This document shows positions 42,937-55,055 of a stretch of DNA of 64,000 nucleotides, piece after piece. The DNA comes from Strigops habroptila (Eukaryota; Chordata; Aves; Psittaciformes; Psittacidae). The stretch lies in NCBI RefSeq assembly GCF_004027225.2, contig NC_046358.1, forward strand, positions 3,810,720-3,874,719. The letters are read 5' to 3'. The notes under the pieces are model-generated. The model did no database searches. It saw only the letters and a list, made by a program, of their open reading frames with translations, and had not been told where the DNA came from. The translations under genes were made by a program, and so were the position numbers. Position 1 is the stretch's first letter; the number at the start of each line of letters is the position of its first letter.

Positions 42937-45374
42937 ACACGACACACTTGGTTTTGGACAGGTCCTTCACCAACTCTTGCATGCACAGGAAGAGTTTTAA
43001 ACCCTCCCTTGCAGCAGGAGAGCTAGCTGACCTCCAGGACCAGGAGAGGATCGTGCATGCAATTCAGCAGGTAAGGAAACAGGTGTGGGCTCTGACCTGA
43101 CATCCCTGTACAACAAGCATTTAAACCACCCTGCCTGTCCCCCTGCATGCAGTGGGAACAGCTTGTTTCCTTTGCTATTAGATCCTGCTGGCTGCTGTCT
43201 GTGCAGACGCAGTACATACATAATCACCATCTAGTACAAAGCAGCCTGACCTCCAGAGCAGCATTCAGCCAAGCTAAACCAAACTCGGTCAGAAACAATC
43301 AGCAGCAGGGCTAATTTCCGTCAACCAATTCCTCATGCTATTACAATACTGGGAGACTGGGGCTTGTGAAAGGGTTTGAAGCATCTATTGGCGCTCTATA
43401 GCCTAAATGTTGCATAATGTACATAGTGGGAAGTGAGCTCCATAGGATTCCCAGAGGTTGTTTAGCATCCTCCCTGTACCGCAGCTTTCAGACTCCTTTT
43501 TGTCTTGCTTTGCTTTCAGCTCTGGTCCAAATCCCCCTGATACACAAAGTGTGCAGTAGCTTCAAGAGGCTGTGAGCACACGATCTTTTTCCCTGCTCAT
43601 CATTTCTGCTTAGCAGCTGGCATTAAATAATAGCAGGTCATTTACCATCACCCTTCCTACCCCATGCAGGAGGCACGGGAGGCTGTGCTGTGCCAGACAG
43701 CAGCATCAGGGATACGCTTCCTGGAAGGTGGAAAATAGCCCTGTTCTCTTTTCTGTTTCAAGAGACAAACATGGATGTTAACACAGAGGACAAAGCGGGT
43801 TTGAGGATCTGCTGTAGCAGAACATTTGAGGAAAAGCCATATCCCAGTGGTTAGGCCGAATAAATAAGTTTCTCTTCAACTGTTCTTTGTTAACATTTTT
43901 CTGCTCCATCTCAAAGGCAATAACAGGGGAGATGCCAAGGCTAAAGATAGGCTAGCATTTATCTTCAGAATAGCTATGATTGAGGCAAAAGGGTGGAAAG
44001 CCAGAGTGCTTTAGCTCTGTCCCGGAGAGGCGCTGGAAGAATAAACCTCCCATCCAGTCTTCCTGTGCTGCTCATTCTGAAGGTGTCTCTTGCAATGGTT
44101 TTTAGCATCACGGATACCTGTCCTGTAAGACCTATTAAATTCACTTTACTGAAGATAATGACTATATATCAAAGGGTTTTGAGCCTGTCGCCCACTGCAG
44201 GCTTGAGATGTTGGTTGTACATTTCTCTTCAGTAATTTTCACGGCTTAAAAGCATCCAGCAGGTGCCACTTAGGGTGATGCTCAGCATGGCAGTGACACG
44301 ACCAGTTTGTGTCTGTACAGGATGGAGCTGGGAGCCAAATGCAGGATGGGTGTCAGGGCAGAGGGGAGCACCCAGGGGTGTCTGCAGCCCTGTATATCCA
44401 AATCACACAGAATTCATCTTTAAAGGGACCTGCATTTTAGTCTCATCTTGCTTCATGTGTAAATCATCCTCTGCAGTAAGAGGAGTACTCGGTGTGTGAG
44501 TAAAAGCTTGAACTTGAAGGCAATTCTTTCATTTTCTTCCTGTTTTGGGTCCAGTCCCCTCTGAGCTCGTCAGCATCTTCCCCCTGTTCTCATGTTGAGA
44601 TGCTGTGTTAGTGTAAAGCTACTCATGCTGGTGTGGTGGATCTGAACCTCCCACCTTACAGTGGCCTGACAAGCATAAAGGGGATCTGAATGGTGCAGCA
44701 TCATTGCTCTCCTGGCACCAGAAAAAAACAAATCCTCTCTTTGCAACTTAGACAAACCTTTTCTGCCTTTTTTCCCCAAAATATTTTAGCTATATTTGAC
44801 TCAGTAATTCATGGAGTATTTTCTCAGGTTGCAGTTCAGTGTCCACCTCAAGGGGCTAAGGGCAGTCTCCTCTCCTCGCTGTCTGTCCACCATGTCTGCT
44901 GCTGTATAACTTTTCCCACCACTGGGTTTCCAGTGACTCACAGGGGACACTTCATAGTGGAGCTGTTATCAGGAGCAAATATAAGAAGGTGCTTGTAATT
45001 CCTGCAGGTTTCTGTGCTGGGATCCTGAGAACGTGTTTAGGAGCTGGGCAATGACGACATGTCTCCTGATCCTTACCAGTGCTGTGGGTCTGGTCCTGGA
45101 GGAGCACAGTCGAATGGCTGCAGATCACTGCGTAAGAAACACCACACAATCATTGTTATCTATCCTCCAAAGCAACGGCAGAGCCATGGAAGTGCTCCTC
45201 TGAGCAGGAAATAATCAGGAATTCAGTAATGACACAAGCAAGGAGAGGTCCCCTTCTCCTGAAGTAAGAGACCAGACAGTGCAGGGAGCTTGCCAGTGCT
45301 TCATCAAGCAGTAATATGTGGTCTTTCACTTCCACTTGAGTGGCCACCTATGTTGGGTGGTTAAACTTAGGATA

Positions 45375-45405
45375 ATTAATTAATTGTGGGAATTAGTTAA
45401 TTCCC
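45375..45405. promoter_or_regulatory. TAAT cluster with perfect palindrome GGGAATTA-GT-TAATTCCC
   Basis: ATTAATTAATT (45375-45385 region) followed by an 8-bp inverted repeat with a 2-bp spacer at 45388-45405. TAAT cores are homeodomain-type sites. The second half resembles an HNF1-like arrangement. No gene is near (C11orf96 ends 3.6 kb upstream). Confidence 0.35.
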
Positions 45406-45814
45406 AAACAGCATCTTGTGACATGTATGTGTGTGTCCCTATGCCTGGTCTGTCTAGTCTAGAGTGAGTGCGGCTAACAGAGAGGCCCAGCTCTTGGCTG
45501 TAGAGCAAAGCACCTGCAAGTATTTAGTTGACAGTGCAATTAGTTTAACTGGTACCAGGGGAGAAGGAAATAATTCCTGCATAACCAGTAACAGTTTCTT
45601 GTGCCAGAGCATTATTAAACGTGTCAACTTTTAGGCTATTAAAGGTGTGAACTTGGTAATTATGCACTTGTGACTACTGCCTAGCAAATGTCATGGTGTG
45701 TTATAAATAGAATAGGGTCAAATCCTGATGTGGGCTGTGCTGGTGCCAGACTGGCTTTGCTCCAGCTCTGCTCTGGAGTTGATCTGGATTTTCTCCTTGA
45801 ACATTTATGTTCTT

Positions 45815-45852
45815 CAAGTCCTTTCCAACCTTAACTATTCTGTGATTCCATG
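45815..45852 (+). mobile_element. CR1 LINE, last ~38 bp (sense)
   Basis: TCAAGTCCTTTCCAACCTTA then ACTATTCTGTGATTCCATG. This is only the terminal block and the octamer tail. Confidence 0.7.
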
Positions 45853-46043
45853 TTATTTGCTGATGTTGCTGAGCATGTTTCTGATCTGTCTTGAAATGCC
45901 CAAGCCATTGTACCCCTGCTCCATCATGCCCAGGACGCTCAGAGGTTTCACACACCTTACACAGGTTTGTGTATCCACTAAGCACAGCTATCCTTGTGCT
46001 TTGGGAGCAGCGTGGATGATGTGCACCTGCCTGGCTGGGACAT

Positions 46044-46189
46044 GCCCCATCCCTGGCAGTGTTCAAGGCCGGGTCAGACAGAGTCCTGGGTGACATGGTC
46101 TAGTGCGAGGTGTCCCTGCCCATGGCAGGGGGTTGGAACTAGATGATCTTAAGGTCCTTTCCATCCCAAACCATTCTATGATTCTATGG
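46044..46189 (+). mobile_element. CR1 LINE, last ~145 bp (sense)
   Basis: CCCCATCCCTGGCAGTGTTC, then GACATGGTCTAGTGCGAGGT and CCATTCTATGATTCTATGG. It is of the type with GACATGGTCTAGTG. The minus-strand frame at 45701-46096 begins in it. Confidence 0.93.
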
Positions 46190-47661
46190 AGCAGGAGCCA
46201 GTGGTGGCAATGGGGAGAGGCTGGGGGAGCTGAGCAAGAAGGGAAGGGGCTTTCCTTCGCCTCCTCCATGAGTCCATACTGATAGAAGACTACAGAAGAC
46301 TTTCTTTGAAACCAAACCAAGGCCTGATTTCAAACCAAACAAGATCTACCATGATAATTTATGACTGTCTTGAACAGAGATTCTTTGGAAATATTTGCAT
46401 TGAAGAGGTTGCAGTTATTTATTAGGAACTGGAGAAAGGGAACTTTGATTCCTTGGCTTGATTTAAACCCCTGTTGCTGTGGAAGATCTTTTTTTGCTCT
46501 CTCTTTTTTTCCCTTCCCTGTGAAGAAAATGACCTTTCTTGGGCAGGAGGGAAGGGGATTGGCGAGAAGGGAGAGAACACAGCTCACTTGTGAAACAGCT
46601 CTTGGCTAACACAGAACCATGTGAAGGATGTTTATCTGCTTGTCACTTTGAATCTTGGGTTCTGGCAAGTCAGTGTTTTCCCTTTGAGAAGTATTTAGAG
46701 GTCTTGACCGTGGTCATTAAAGATCCATTTCAGTCTCTCTTCACAAGAGGCTCTAATTCAGAGGAAATTCAGTGAGGTAACGTGTTTTTCCCACTATTCC
46801 TTATGTTAAAGCAAACAGAAGGAAAGCAGCCTTGGGAACATAGGTTATTGCTTGTGCTTACTGTTAAATAGTTGCTGTTAAGACAAGTTGGATGCATTTC
46901 AACTGTATGTGGGTGACATTTACCATGGGAATACATGCAGGGGCATTCATGGAGGTGCAAATGTGGTATCACAGTGACCTGCACAGCTCCAAGGTGCTCT
47001 GTGCTTTGGATGCAGGACGGATGGCTGGGTTTTGGAAGGGATGGAAAGATGCAGAAGTAGCGAAACCTGGAAGGACACAGCTCTGTCCCTTTGCAGGGAG
47101 CAGCTAAAGCCAAGTTATTCGGGAATGGAGCTGCTGGAGCAGAACCAAATGGTGCGGGGAAAGGGGAGAGGCAGGCAAGAAAGGAAGAAAAAAGACAAAA
47201 ATACCCAGCCTCAGAGAGAAATGGGATGTGACCCGACTGCCTAAGAAGGCAAACAACAGCCTGTTTTTAATCAGCTTCCATTAGTAGCACCCCTGAGTTT
47301 ATGCACATTTGGGATCCAACAACATGAAGTTTTGCCTGTTTTTTTCTAGTTGTGAAGCATATTGACATTTTTTAAGGGTTATTTTTGTTTGTTTCCCAAA
47401 ATAAATGTGAGGGTTACCAACCAGCTCCCCCTTTTCCCAGAAAAATCAACCCAAAATAACCAATCCGAGAGCATTAAGAGTTTAGTTATTATTTTTATGA
47501 CTGTGTCTATGTGCGTGTTTACTCTTGCATGTATTTTTACACGCAGATGAAGCAAGCAAGCAAGCAGGCAAAGCAGAAGAGGTGGCAGGATTGCTGAGGT
47601 TCCTGCTTGGCTTTAGATCTAAAGGTGCTCTGCGGCTCAGAGTAGGGATGGTGGCAGGGGT
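46190..47661. other. Intergenic, no recognised feature
   Basis: 1.5 kb between CR1 fragments. The only pattern is a short (AAGC)4 run at 47550-47566. The open frames on both strands have no recognisable domain. Confidence 0.6.
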
Positions 47662-47906
47662 TCATAGAATCACGGAATGGTTTGGGTTGGAAAGGACCTT
47701 AAGATCACCCAGTTCCAACCCCCTGCCATGGGCAGGAACACCTCACATTATACCATGTTGCCCAAGGCTCTGTCCAACCTGGCCTTGAACACTGCCAGGG
47801 ATGGAGCATTTACCACTTCTTTGGGCAGCCTGTGCCAGAGACCTCACCACCCTCACAGTAAAGAACTTCTTCCTTATATCTAACCTGAACTTCTCCTGTT
47901 TAAGTT
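47662..47906 (-). mobile_element. CR1 LINE 3' fragment (antisense)
   Basis: TCATAGAATCACGGAATGG, CACCTCACATTATACCATGT, then CCTTATATCTAACCTGAAC and CTCCTGTTTAAGTT. With the sense piece at 48175-48277 it forms an inverted pair around 270 bp of unique DNA. Confidence 0.95.
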
Positions 47907-48174
47907 ACTTAATTTACTGCTTGTTTTGGGACAGACAACGGGCTTGTGCTTGCAGGGAGAGATGGAGAGTTAGGGGAGAAAGCACTGCTCCTGATTTTTC
48001 TATTGGTGCACTGCTTGGCCCTGAGCAAGCTGCTTCTCTCTGGACCTCAGTTTCCCTGTAGGAGAACTGGGAATTGGTGAGGCTTGGTTTGCTAATCTCT
48101 GTTGTTGAAGGTCTGTTGCTTTGGAGCCACAGGAGATGTATTTGGTTGATGAATGGAGAGGACTTTGATTTATT

Positions 48175-48277
48175 CAGTGACATGGTCTAGTGTGAGGTGT
48201 CCCTGCCCATGGCAGAGGGTTGGAACTAGATGATCTTAAGGTCCTTTCCAACCCAAACCATGCTATGATTCTATGAA
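48175..48277 (+). mobile_element. CR1 LINE, last ~100 bp (sense)
   Basis: GTGACATGGTCTAGTGTGAG, GGTTGGAACTAGATGATC and ATGCTATGATTCTATGAA. Only the terminal 100 bp is present. Confidence 0.92.
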
Positions 48278-48769
48278 TGGTATTTACACATTGCATGTGG
48301 CCTTCTCAGGTGTCCCATTCCCTTGCTTGGAGACCTGAGTCTGGTGGCACTCCTCCTTCTGCTATTCAGGAATCCCATGGTGTTTCTACATTAGAAAAGA
48401 TCTTATTTTGTCAGCATGGATGGGAGTCTGGATCAGGGAGAAAGGAGAGCTTCATGTGAGCATCTAAGGAAAGAGGGTGGCATTGTGTCTGAGCCAAAAC
48501 ATGGTCACTCAGGAGCTTAGTGGGAAGGAGCTGATCAGTAGGACATCAAAGTACATGATGGCTCAGTAGGTCAACCAGGAGAGGATCAATGCTTTGTGTG
48601 AAATGAAAGCTCCTCAGGGAGCTCTTGGTTTAGCTCAAGGAACACTCAGAGGCAACGAGGAGGCACTTTGCAATAGAGATAATCAAGCATTTAGATTTCA
48701 TGGCTCTATAGGGTGAAACCTCCTCCCCATATCCTCTAGAGTAAAGCCTTAGCTTCAAGGAGGAAAAGT

Positions 48770-49755
48770 GAAAAAGGCTTGCAGATATCTAGGCTTTGGA
48801 TATTCGGAGTCCATGATAAATTTAACCACCAGAAAGACTTTTCAAAAAGAATAAAAATAGCTAGCATGGTTAAATAGTAGATTAAAGAATGTTATTAGAA
48901 GTAAAAAGATATCCTGCAAAAAGGATAAGTCATGTCCAAAGGGGGAAAACAGGAAGGATCATAAATACTGGGATGTTCAATGTGAAACCATAATTAGATA
49001 TGCTTAGAAAAAGATTTTGGAGAATGGCTTGTAAAAGGCTCAAAGCTTCTGCTACAAACTTGTGCAAACACACTGAAGGGAGGAAGTTTGATATAGAAAG
49101 TCTTCGTTCCTCTGGCTCAATGGGGACTAAAGTGAACACTCAAGGAGGATAAGGCAGTATCAGAAAAGCAAAGTCTATTCCCTGCAAACACTATAAACTA
49201 CTTACACTTGTCTATATATTCAATATGATATACTCTAAAGCATCAATTACTGATGGTGAAAGAGATTCTGGAGTCATTGGGGATAGTCTTAAGTCAACGT
49301 GTTGATCAGCAGTGATTAAGTGATAAGACTGCTGACAATTACTAGGCAAGAAATGAAGAGCAAAACTAAAGTCCTGATCTGGCAACTGTCTAAAATATCT
49401 TCTGGTATCACGAATATTCTGTTTGAGTCTAGTTGTTTAAAAAAATAATCCAAAAAGGTATCTCTATTTCCTGCTGTTGAGCAGAAATTCAGTAGAGTGG
49501 GGCCTTTTGGCTTGGAAAACTAAAAGGAAGATAGGAGGAGATGCAGGAATTCATGGTTTGTGAAGACCAGTGAGGACTTTCTTAATTATTTCTGACAATA
49601 CAAGAGCTGGAGCAGCATATAAGTTACTGAACAGCAGGTTTAGGGCAGACTAAAGGAAATACTTTACTTGCGCAATGAATAACTGAATCACACAATTCAC
49701 TGTCAAAGAATGTTGTGGATGCCAAAAGGACTAGCCTGCTCCAAATGCTATTAGG
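48770..49755 (+). mobile_element. Ancient CR1/L3-like LINE remnant (sense), ~1 kb
   Basis: Diverged but recognisable order of blocks typical of old amniote CR1 relatives. AAAATAGCTAGCATGGTTAAAT (about 48853) and AAAGATATCCTGCAAAAAGG lead the AxSKKGFxKYI-like region. GAACACTCAAGGAGGATAAGG is at about 49134. TCTGGAGTCATTGGGGATAG (about 49267) matches the 'LGVIVD' segment. GGGGCCTTTTGGCTTGGAAAA (about 49500) matches 'LGLFSLEKR'. CAAGAGCTGGAGCAGCATAT and AGCAGGTTTAGGGCAGACTAAAGG lead into TACTTGCGCAATG and GATGTTGTGGATGCCAAAAGG-like sequence at 49712. Many stops and deletions are present. It is far older than the CR1 copies around it. The assignment is from remembered family patterns, so the subfamily is uncertain. 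Confidence 0.65.
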
Positions 49756-49861
49756 GGAATTCCTAGGAGACAGGTTTATGCAGAGCTAGTAATGAGCACA
49801 TGGGAATGGGGGACAGAGGCTGTGCTGGCTGACTGAGCTGCTCTGGGGTAAAGCGCCGTCC

Positions 49862-49875
49862 GTCCCACGTGGGAC
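49862..49875. promoter_or_regulatory. 14-bp perfect palindrome with CACGTG E-box
   Basis: GTCCCACGTGGGAC, self-complementary over 14 bp around a MYC/USF-type E-box. It lies between the old LINE and a young CR1, far from any known promoter in the window. Confidence 0.35.
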
Positions 49876-49981
49876 CCAAGAGATGCCTGTCCAGGCAGAG
49901 CAAGGGCAGGGCAGGGGTGCTGGTCCCTGCCAATGCTCCCCAGGCAGTGGTATGCAGCTCTTGGTGGGGGGATAGACCTCA

Positions 49982-50364
49982 TGGCCTGGAGAAGAGAAGC
50001 TGCGTGGAGACCTCAGAGCAGCTTCCAGTGTCTGAAGGGGGCTACAAGGATGCTGGAGGGGGACTCTTCATCAGGGACTGTAGCGATAGGACAAGGGGTG
50101 ATGGGTTCAAACTTAAACAGGGGAGATTGAGATGAGCTCTTAGGCAGAAGTTCTTCCCTGTGAGGGTGCTGAGGTGCTGGCACAGGGTGCCCAGAGAAGC
50201 TGTGGCTGCCCCATCCCTGGCAGTGTTCAAGGCCAGGTTGGACACAGGGGCTTGGAGCAACCTGCTCTAGTGGAAGGTGTCCCTGCCCGTGGCAGGGGGT
50301 TGGAACTGGAGCAGCTTTAAGGTCCCTTCCAACACAAACCAGTCTGGGATTCTATGATTCTATG
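49982..50364 (+). mobile_element. CR1 LINE 3' fragment (sense), mosaic copy
   Basis: TGGCCTGGAGAAGAGAAGCT, CTTCATCAGGGACTGTAGCG and CAAACTTAAACAGGGGAG are of one type. From GAGATGAGCTCTTAGGCAG on, GTGAGGGTGCTGAGGTGCTG and CACAGGGGCTTGGAGCAACC are of the other. The tail is GATTCTATGATTCTATGG. Confidence 0.95.
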
Positions 50365-52904
50365 GTGAAGCACCATCCCATTTCCCACACTGCTCCAGTT
50401 CTCTAGCACTGGTGTGATCCCTTCAAGGGCATTATTGATACCTGCCATGGAGGGAGGTGCTCAAGGCCATGGTGTTTGCTGTATAAATACTGTGTTAAGA
50501 CCAGTACTGGGGGAAAGTTTTGTTAGGAGCCAGGCAAGCTCCTCCAAGGCTTGTTGCACTGAGACACCCAGCTGTTAGGGCACCATCATAGGTGGTCTGA
50601 GGTGAGAGGCTGCTCCTCTCTGCCCTGCAGTGATGCCGTGTGCAGGGTGTGCATTTGTGTGTCTCTGCTGACTGGTTTGGTTGCTTTCAAGTGCCTGGAA
50701 ATTCAGCTTTTATAGGCAAAAAGCAAAGATTTCTGTCCTTGTCCTCCCATGTCCCTGGGGACAAGAGCTTTATCTCCTACCCTGTGCTTAATTCCTGTGT
50801 AGGCACTTAGAGACTTATCTTAAAGTGAGCATCAGCACCACCTCCAGAACATATCTAAATAAAGCAGAAGTCGGGTGCCAGCATATGGTTCCTTTCCAAA
50901 TGCCATGTTGGTCCTGCTAGAGAAAATGGTTATTTTCATAGGCTGGAGTGTCAACATTTCAGAGGGCATGATTAGAAAAATAAAATGAATGTCCAAATAA
51001 AAAGAACTGGGCCAAATGTTGCAATGACTCAGTAACTGCACTTAATAAATGGAATTATACTGAGTGGGGAATCTGGCTCCGGGTTCGTTGCTGGAACCCA
51101 GACAATAACAACAGGTAGGCCGGGATTGCATGTGAAAAGCCAGGATTGTGCTTTTCCCTGCTGTTACCAAATGTGCAGTGCCTATTTTTATCAAGGATGT
51201 TCCTTGCTCACGTACGACGGGCTGAAAGCTCTTGTCACGAGGCGATGCCCCCGCTTCCTACACAAACAAACTCATACACGTGTGCAAGGTCTTGGCTGAT
51301 CCTTGCAGCTCTTCTTGACGTATTTCCTGCTGCTTATCTTCTGGGCTTGACCACTGGAACTATGGAGAGGGTCCTAGTGTTGCTGAGCCTATTAGACCAG
51401 CTCAGCTCCCCCTCTGGTTTCCTCATGCTTTAGCAAACACTGATGGTCTCAGAGGACCATGACCTACTGACCAGGAGGCAGGCTGAATAGGAAGGCTGCC
51501 ACTGTAGCAGTGGTCCCTGGTGCACCATGGGCAGGGGCAGGATTCCCTATGGAAGCCACTGGGGATGGGAGGTCCTGCTGGCTTTCCTGCAGGAACTGTT
51601 TGCACTTTTGACAGAGCCATTGGGTGGGTTTTTTTTGTGTAAATACCATTCAGATTTAAAAAAGCCCAAATGCTGTTAAAGCAAGGAAGTGTCAGGGCTC
51701 CACTGACCATTCTCTGGCTCCTGGGAGCCTTCTGGATTCTGCCCATCTTAAGGCTTCTGTGGCCTGAACATGCTGCTACATCCTCTGTGAACATCTTAAG
51801 ACCATGCTGGACCTGAAGGGTTAAGGAAACCCCTCCAGGTCAGACTGCAGTGAGCTGGCTCCTCTTGGCTTCACTGGGCTTGCTGCAGACTGGAAGCTAC
51901 GTGCCTTCCCAGGCTGCTCCGGTTCATTCCCTGCACATCAGGAGGCTGTGTGGAGAGGAGGGTAAGACTCAGGACCTTTGGGGACTATTTTCTGCCATTG
52001 GATCCCTGTGAAACACCAGTTTTGGGTTGTTAAAGGAGTATTTACTGTCCAAGCTTACAGAAAGCTACCTCTTTGGGCTGTGTTCCTCCAAATATAAATA
52101 AGGTTGACATAATGTTTAGCTCAGCGTTCCCCAAGTACATTTTGTTTCGTGAAGCTCTGGTTTGTTAGTGTTCCCAGCTGAATAAAGCCTGTCTCGGGGA
52201 AGCAGCGCTGAGCCTGTGGAGCAGAGCACCTCTTCCCTGCCGCACGCTCCATCCATCACACGATGTCCTTGTCTTCCCTGCCATCATCACGAAGACAACA
52301 AACTTCATGGAAAGCTGTAACTACTTCATGTCTGCATTCCCTGCCTGCTTCTCCCCAGCCTTCCCTGTGCTCACAACCCTGATTTACAGCTCAGCAACTG
52401 TTTGTGTCTGTAAGACAGCAGATAGATTCACATTTTCCATTTCGCTATCTCTTTCAGCCTGATGCGTGCTCAAGTGGGGCAGCACGTCAGATTCAGCCTC
52501 CTTCTTAGCAGCTTGTAAGTACATCATGGTTCTCAAAGCAAGTGTTATTTTTACCATCTCCCTCTGCTTGTCAGTGGCACTGATTTGAAAGCAGCTCTCA
52601 CAGCTGTGTCCCAGCCACCACATGCTTTAGCCAACAGCTTCCATCATACCTAATGAGGTAGGAGCATCATGTAGGCAGCCTGGGTGAGGGTTGCCTGTGC
52701 CCTGGGGACGTGTGAGGCTTCTCTCCCCATCCCCAGCCTCATTCTGCAGTTCACCTGATGCAGCCTCAGCCAGAATCAGGCTTTCCGTGTGCTGCTTCAC
52801 CTTATGTGTGCCTGTGGAAACCTCTGTGTTGTGCCTGATGCATTATATAGAGCTCTCCTTCCGTCTTCGACTGCCACAGCATGTAGAAGAATTAAAAGAT
52901 GTTA
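50365..52904. other. Intergenic, no recognised feature
   Basis: 2.5 kb without repeats I can name. An AP-1-type TGACTCA is at 51025-51031. Open frames (for example minus strand 51423-51794) lack domains or splice support. Confidence 0.6.
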
Positions 52905-53375
52905 ATCCCAGACTGGTTTGTGTTGGAAGGGACCTTAAAGCTGCTCCAGTTCCAACCCCCTGCCACAGGCAGGGACACCTTCCACTAGAGCAGGTTGCTC
53001 CAAGCCCCTGTGTCCAACCTGGCCTTGAACACTGCCAGGGGCAGCCACAGCTTCTCTGGGCACCCTGTGCCAGCGCCTCAGCACCCTCACAGGGAAGAAC
53101 TTCCTGCTAAGAGCTCATCTCAATCTCTCCTCTGGCAGGTTAAAGCCATTCCCCTTTTCCTGTCCCTACAGGCCCTTGTCCAAAGCCCCTCTCCAGGTTT
53201 CCTGGAGCCCCTTTAGGCACTGGAGCTGCTCTAAGGTCTCCCCTTAAGGAGCCTTCTCTTCTCCAGGCTGCCCCAGCCCAGCTCTCTCAGCCTGGCTCCA
53301 GAGCAGAGCTGCTCCAGCCCTCGCAGCATCTCCGTGGCCTCCTCTGGACTCGTTCAAGCAGGTCCACATCCCTCT
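52905..53375 (-). mobile_element. CR1 LINE 3' fragment (antisense)
   Basis: AATCCCAGACTGGTTTGTG, TTCCACTAGAGCAGGTTGC, TGCTAAGAGCTCATCTCAATC, CTCTCAGCCTGGCTCCAGAG, then TCCACATCCCTC. The GATG of CCAGGGATGGGG is lost. It is of the same type as 38060-38612. Confidence 0.95.
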
Positions 53376-55055
53376 ACTTAATAAGTAAGTATTTCCTGTC
53401 AGAATGTTGTGTTTTGGGGTTTTTTTTGGCCAGAAAATTGTTTGTTCATTTTTCCCACTGCGTTGATTTTCCTTTGCCCAGCTTAAATACTTGCTTTTAA
53501 TTAAGACTGGAAAAAAACCTTACTTTTGCCTGTCCTGCAGCAATCCCTCATAGGAGGTGCTGCTCAGCAGCCTGACCCTGCTTTTCTCTCTGCTAGTGTG
53601 GGTGAAGGCATCTCTCTCCTCACCCTGGGGCTCAACAACCCTGGGGCAGCACTGCTGGGAAGGATGCTAGTGATGTGGGGAAGGTCTTGTGGGGGCCTTT
53701 GGACACAAGGGCAGCAGGAGATGCCCAAGGGACAGCTAAAGTCCAACTTTCACAATGCTCTGCTTTGGTTTCCTTCACCAGATTGATAGCCATTTTCAGG
53801 AGGGGGTTGTTTTACCTCTTTTTCTGCCTAAGAACAGCAGTTGATCTCAAGCCCAGCGAACAGAGCGGGTGCAAAGGCTGGAAGAAAACACGTGGTGCTG
53901 CAATGGAGGCCATGGACTGAGATAACCTCTTCAATTTCTCCTGTGAAAACTGTTCAGGCCCCTCTGTCAGAGTCTAACCATTGTTCAGACTTTATTTAAT
54001 GCTGCTATAATAGGAAAGCATTAGGGCTCCCTTGTTGCTGGGAACAGTCAGGAGGACCTGACTTCTTGCAGGAGGCTGTGTGTGAGCACAGGAGCAGCCC
54101 AAGGCAAAGGCAGTCGCCTGTCCTGAGGGTGCACATTGCTCTGGTTAAAGTCTTCCAGTGCAGACACCCAAGAGTGCCTCAGCCCTGCCTGCCTCTGGGG
54201 ATGCTTTAACCTGATTAAAACTCGGGAAGAGCTCTGACCTTTCTGCATTGCTCATCTCATAACACAGTCCCAGCCCCTGCTGCTCTCACTGTGTTACAGC
54301 TCCTTGGAGCCACCTCAAACACACCCAAACACCCCCATAAACACACACCTTGTAAAACATGGGACACAACCTACTGCAAAGCGCTCTGGTTTTATCCACG
54401 ACTCACAGATGTGTGCACTAGACACAAACCCAGCACATCAAATGCACCTCCTGCTCGAGGGCACCCAACACCAACTTTGTTTGCCCTGGCACTGCACACA
54501 TATACTGAACACAAAGTGTGTCCTCATGGCATCGGGTTTGTATTACAACTATGACCTGTGTGTGCAGTAAAAGATGAGCTGGACGAGCAGCTCCATGAGA
54601 CGAGTGCTGCCTCCAGCCCAGCTTTGCTGCTGGGTGGCTGTGCTGCTGGCCCTGGTTCAGCTGGCCCTTGCTGCAGCAAGAGCTGCCAGCTCAACACAAA
54701 GACTCCTTGTAGTCTGGGGCTGCTGTGGCCAGACTGAACTGCAGAGAAAACCATTGCGTCAGTATTGACCCGAACCACACGCACGGCTCCGCATGCATCC
54801 AGGTACATGGATGGCCTGTGCATACGTTTCTGTATGTAAATCCATAAAAGCATGTGTGCCCTATGCAGCGTAGATAAAGCCGTACGCAAGCTTTGATGTG
54901 CCTCATACATGTGTGCCTGCACACACATCACACTGAAAACCTCTCTGTGCAGAGGTAACTGCAGTCTCTGGCACTGGCTGCAAGGTAGGAGCAGGTAAGG
55001 CTCTTAGGGAGGGCCAGGGTGTAGAAGGGAGACCCCAAACTGAAGTGCCACCAGG
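53376..55055. other. Intergenic, no recognised feature
   Basis: 1.7 kb. A CA-rich stretch (ACACACCCAAACACCCCC, about 54318-54350) and a TG/CA-alternating stretch (54785-54935) stand out. No gene is supported. Confidence 0.6.

Larger units (their letters stand above)
41851..45810. other. Intergenic, repeat-poor 4 kb downstream of C11orf96
   Basis: No CR1 and no supported gene. A 13-base G homopolymer (42924-42936) and a TG/TGCA-rich alternating stretch (42354-42390) are the only landmarks, along with the TAAT-rich palindrome at 45375-45405. Confidence 0.65.
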
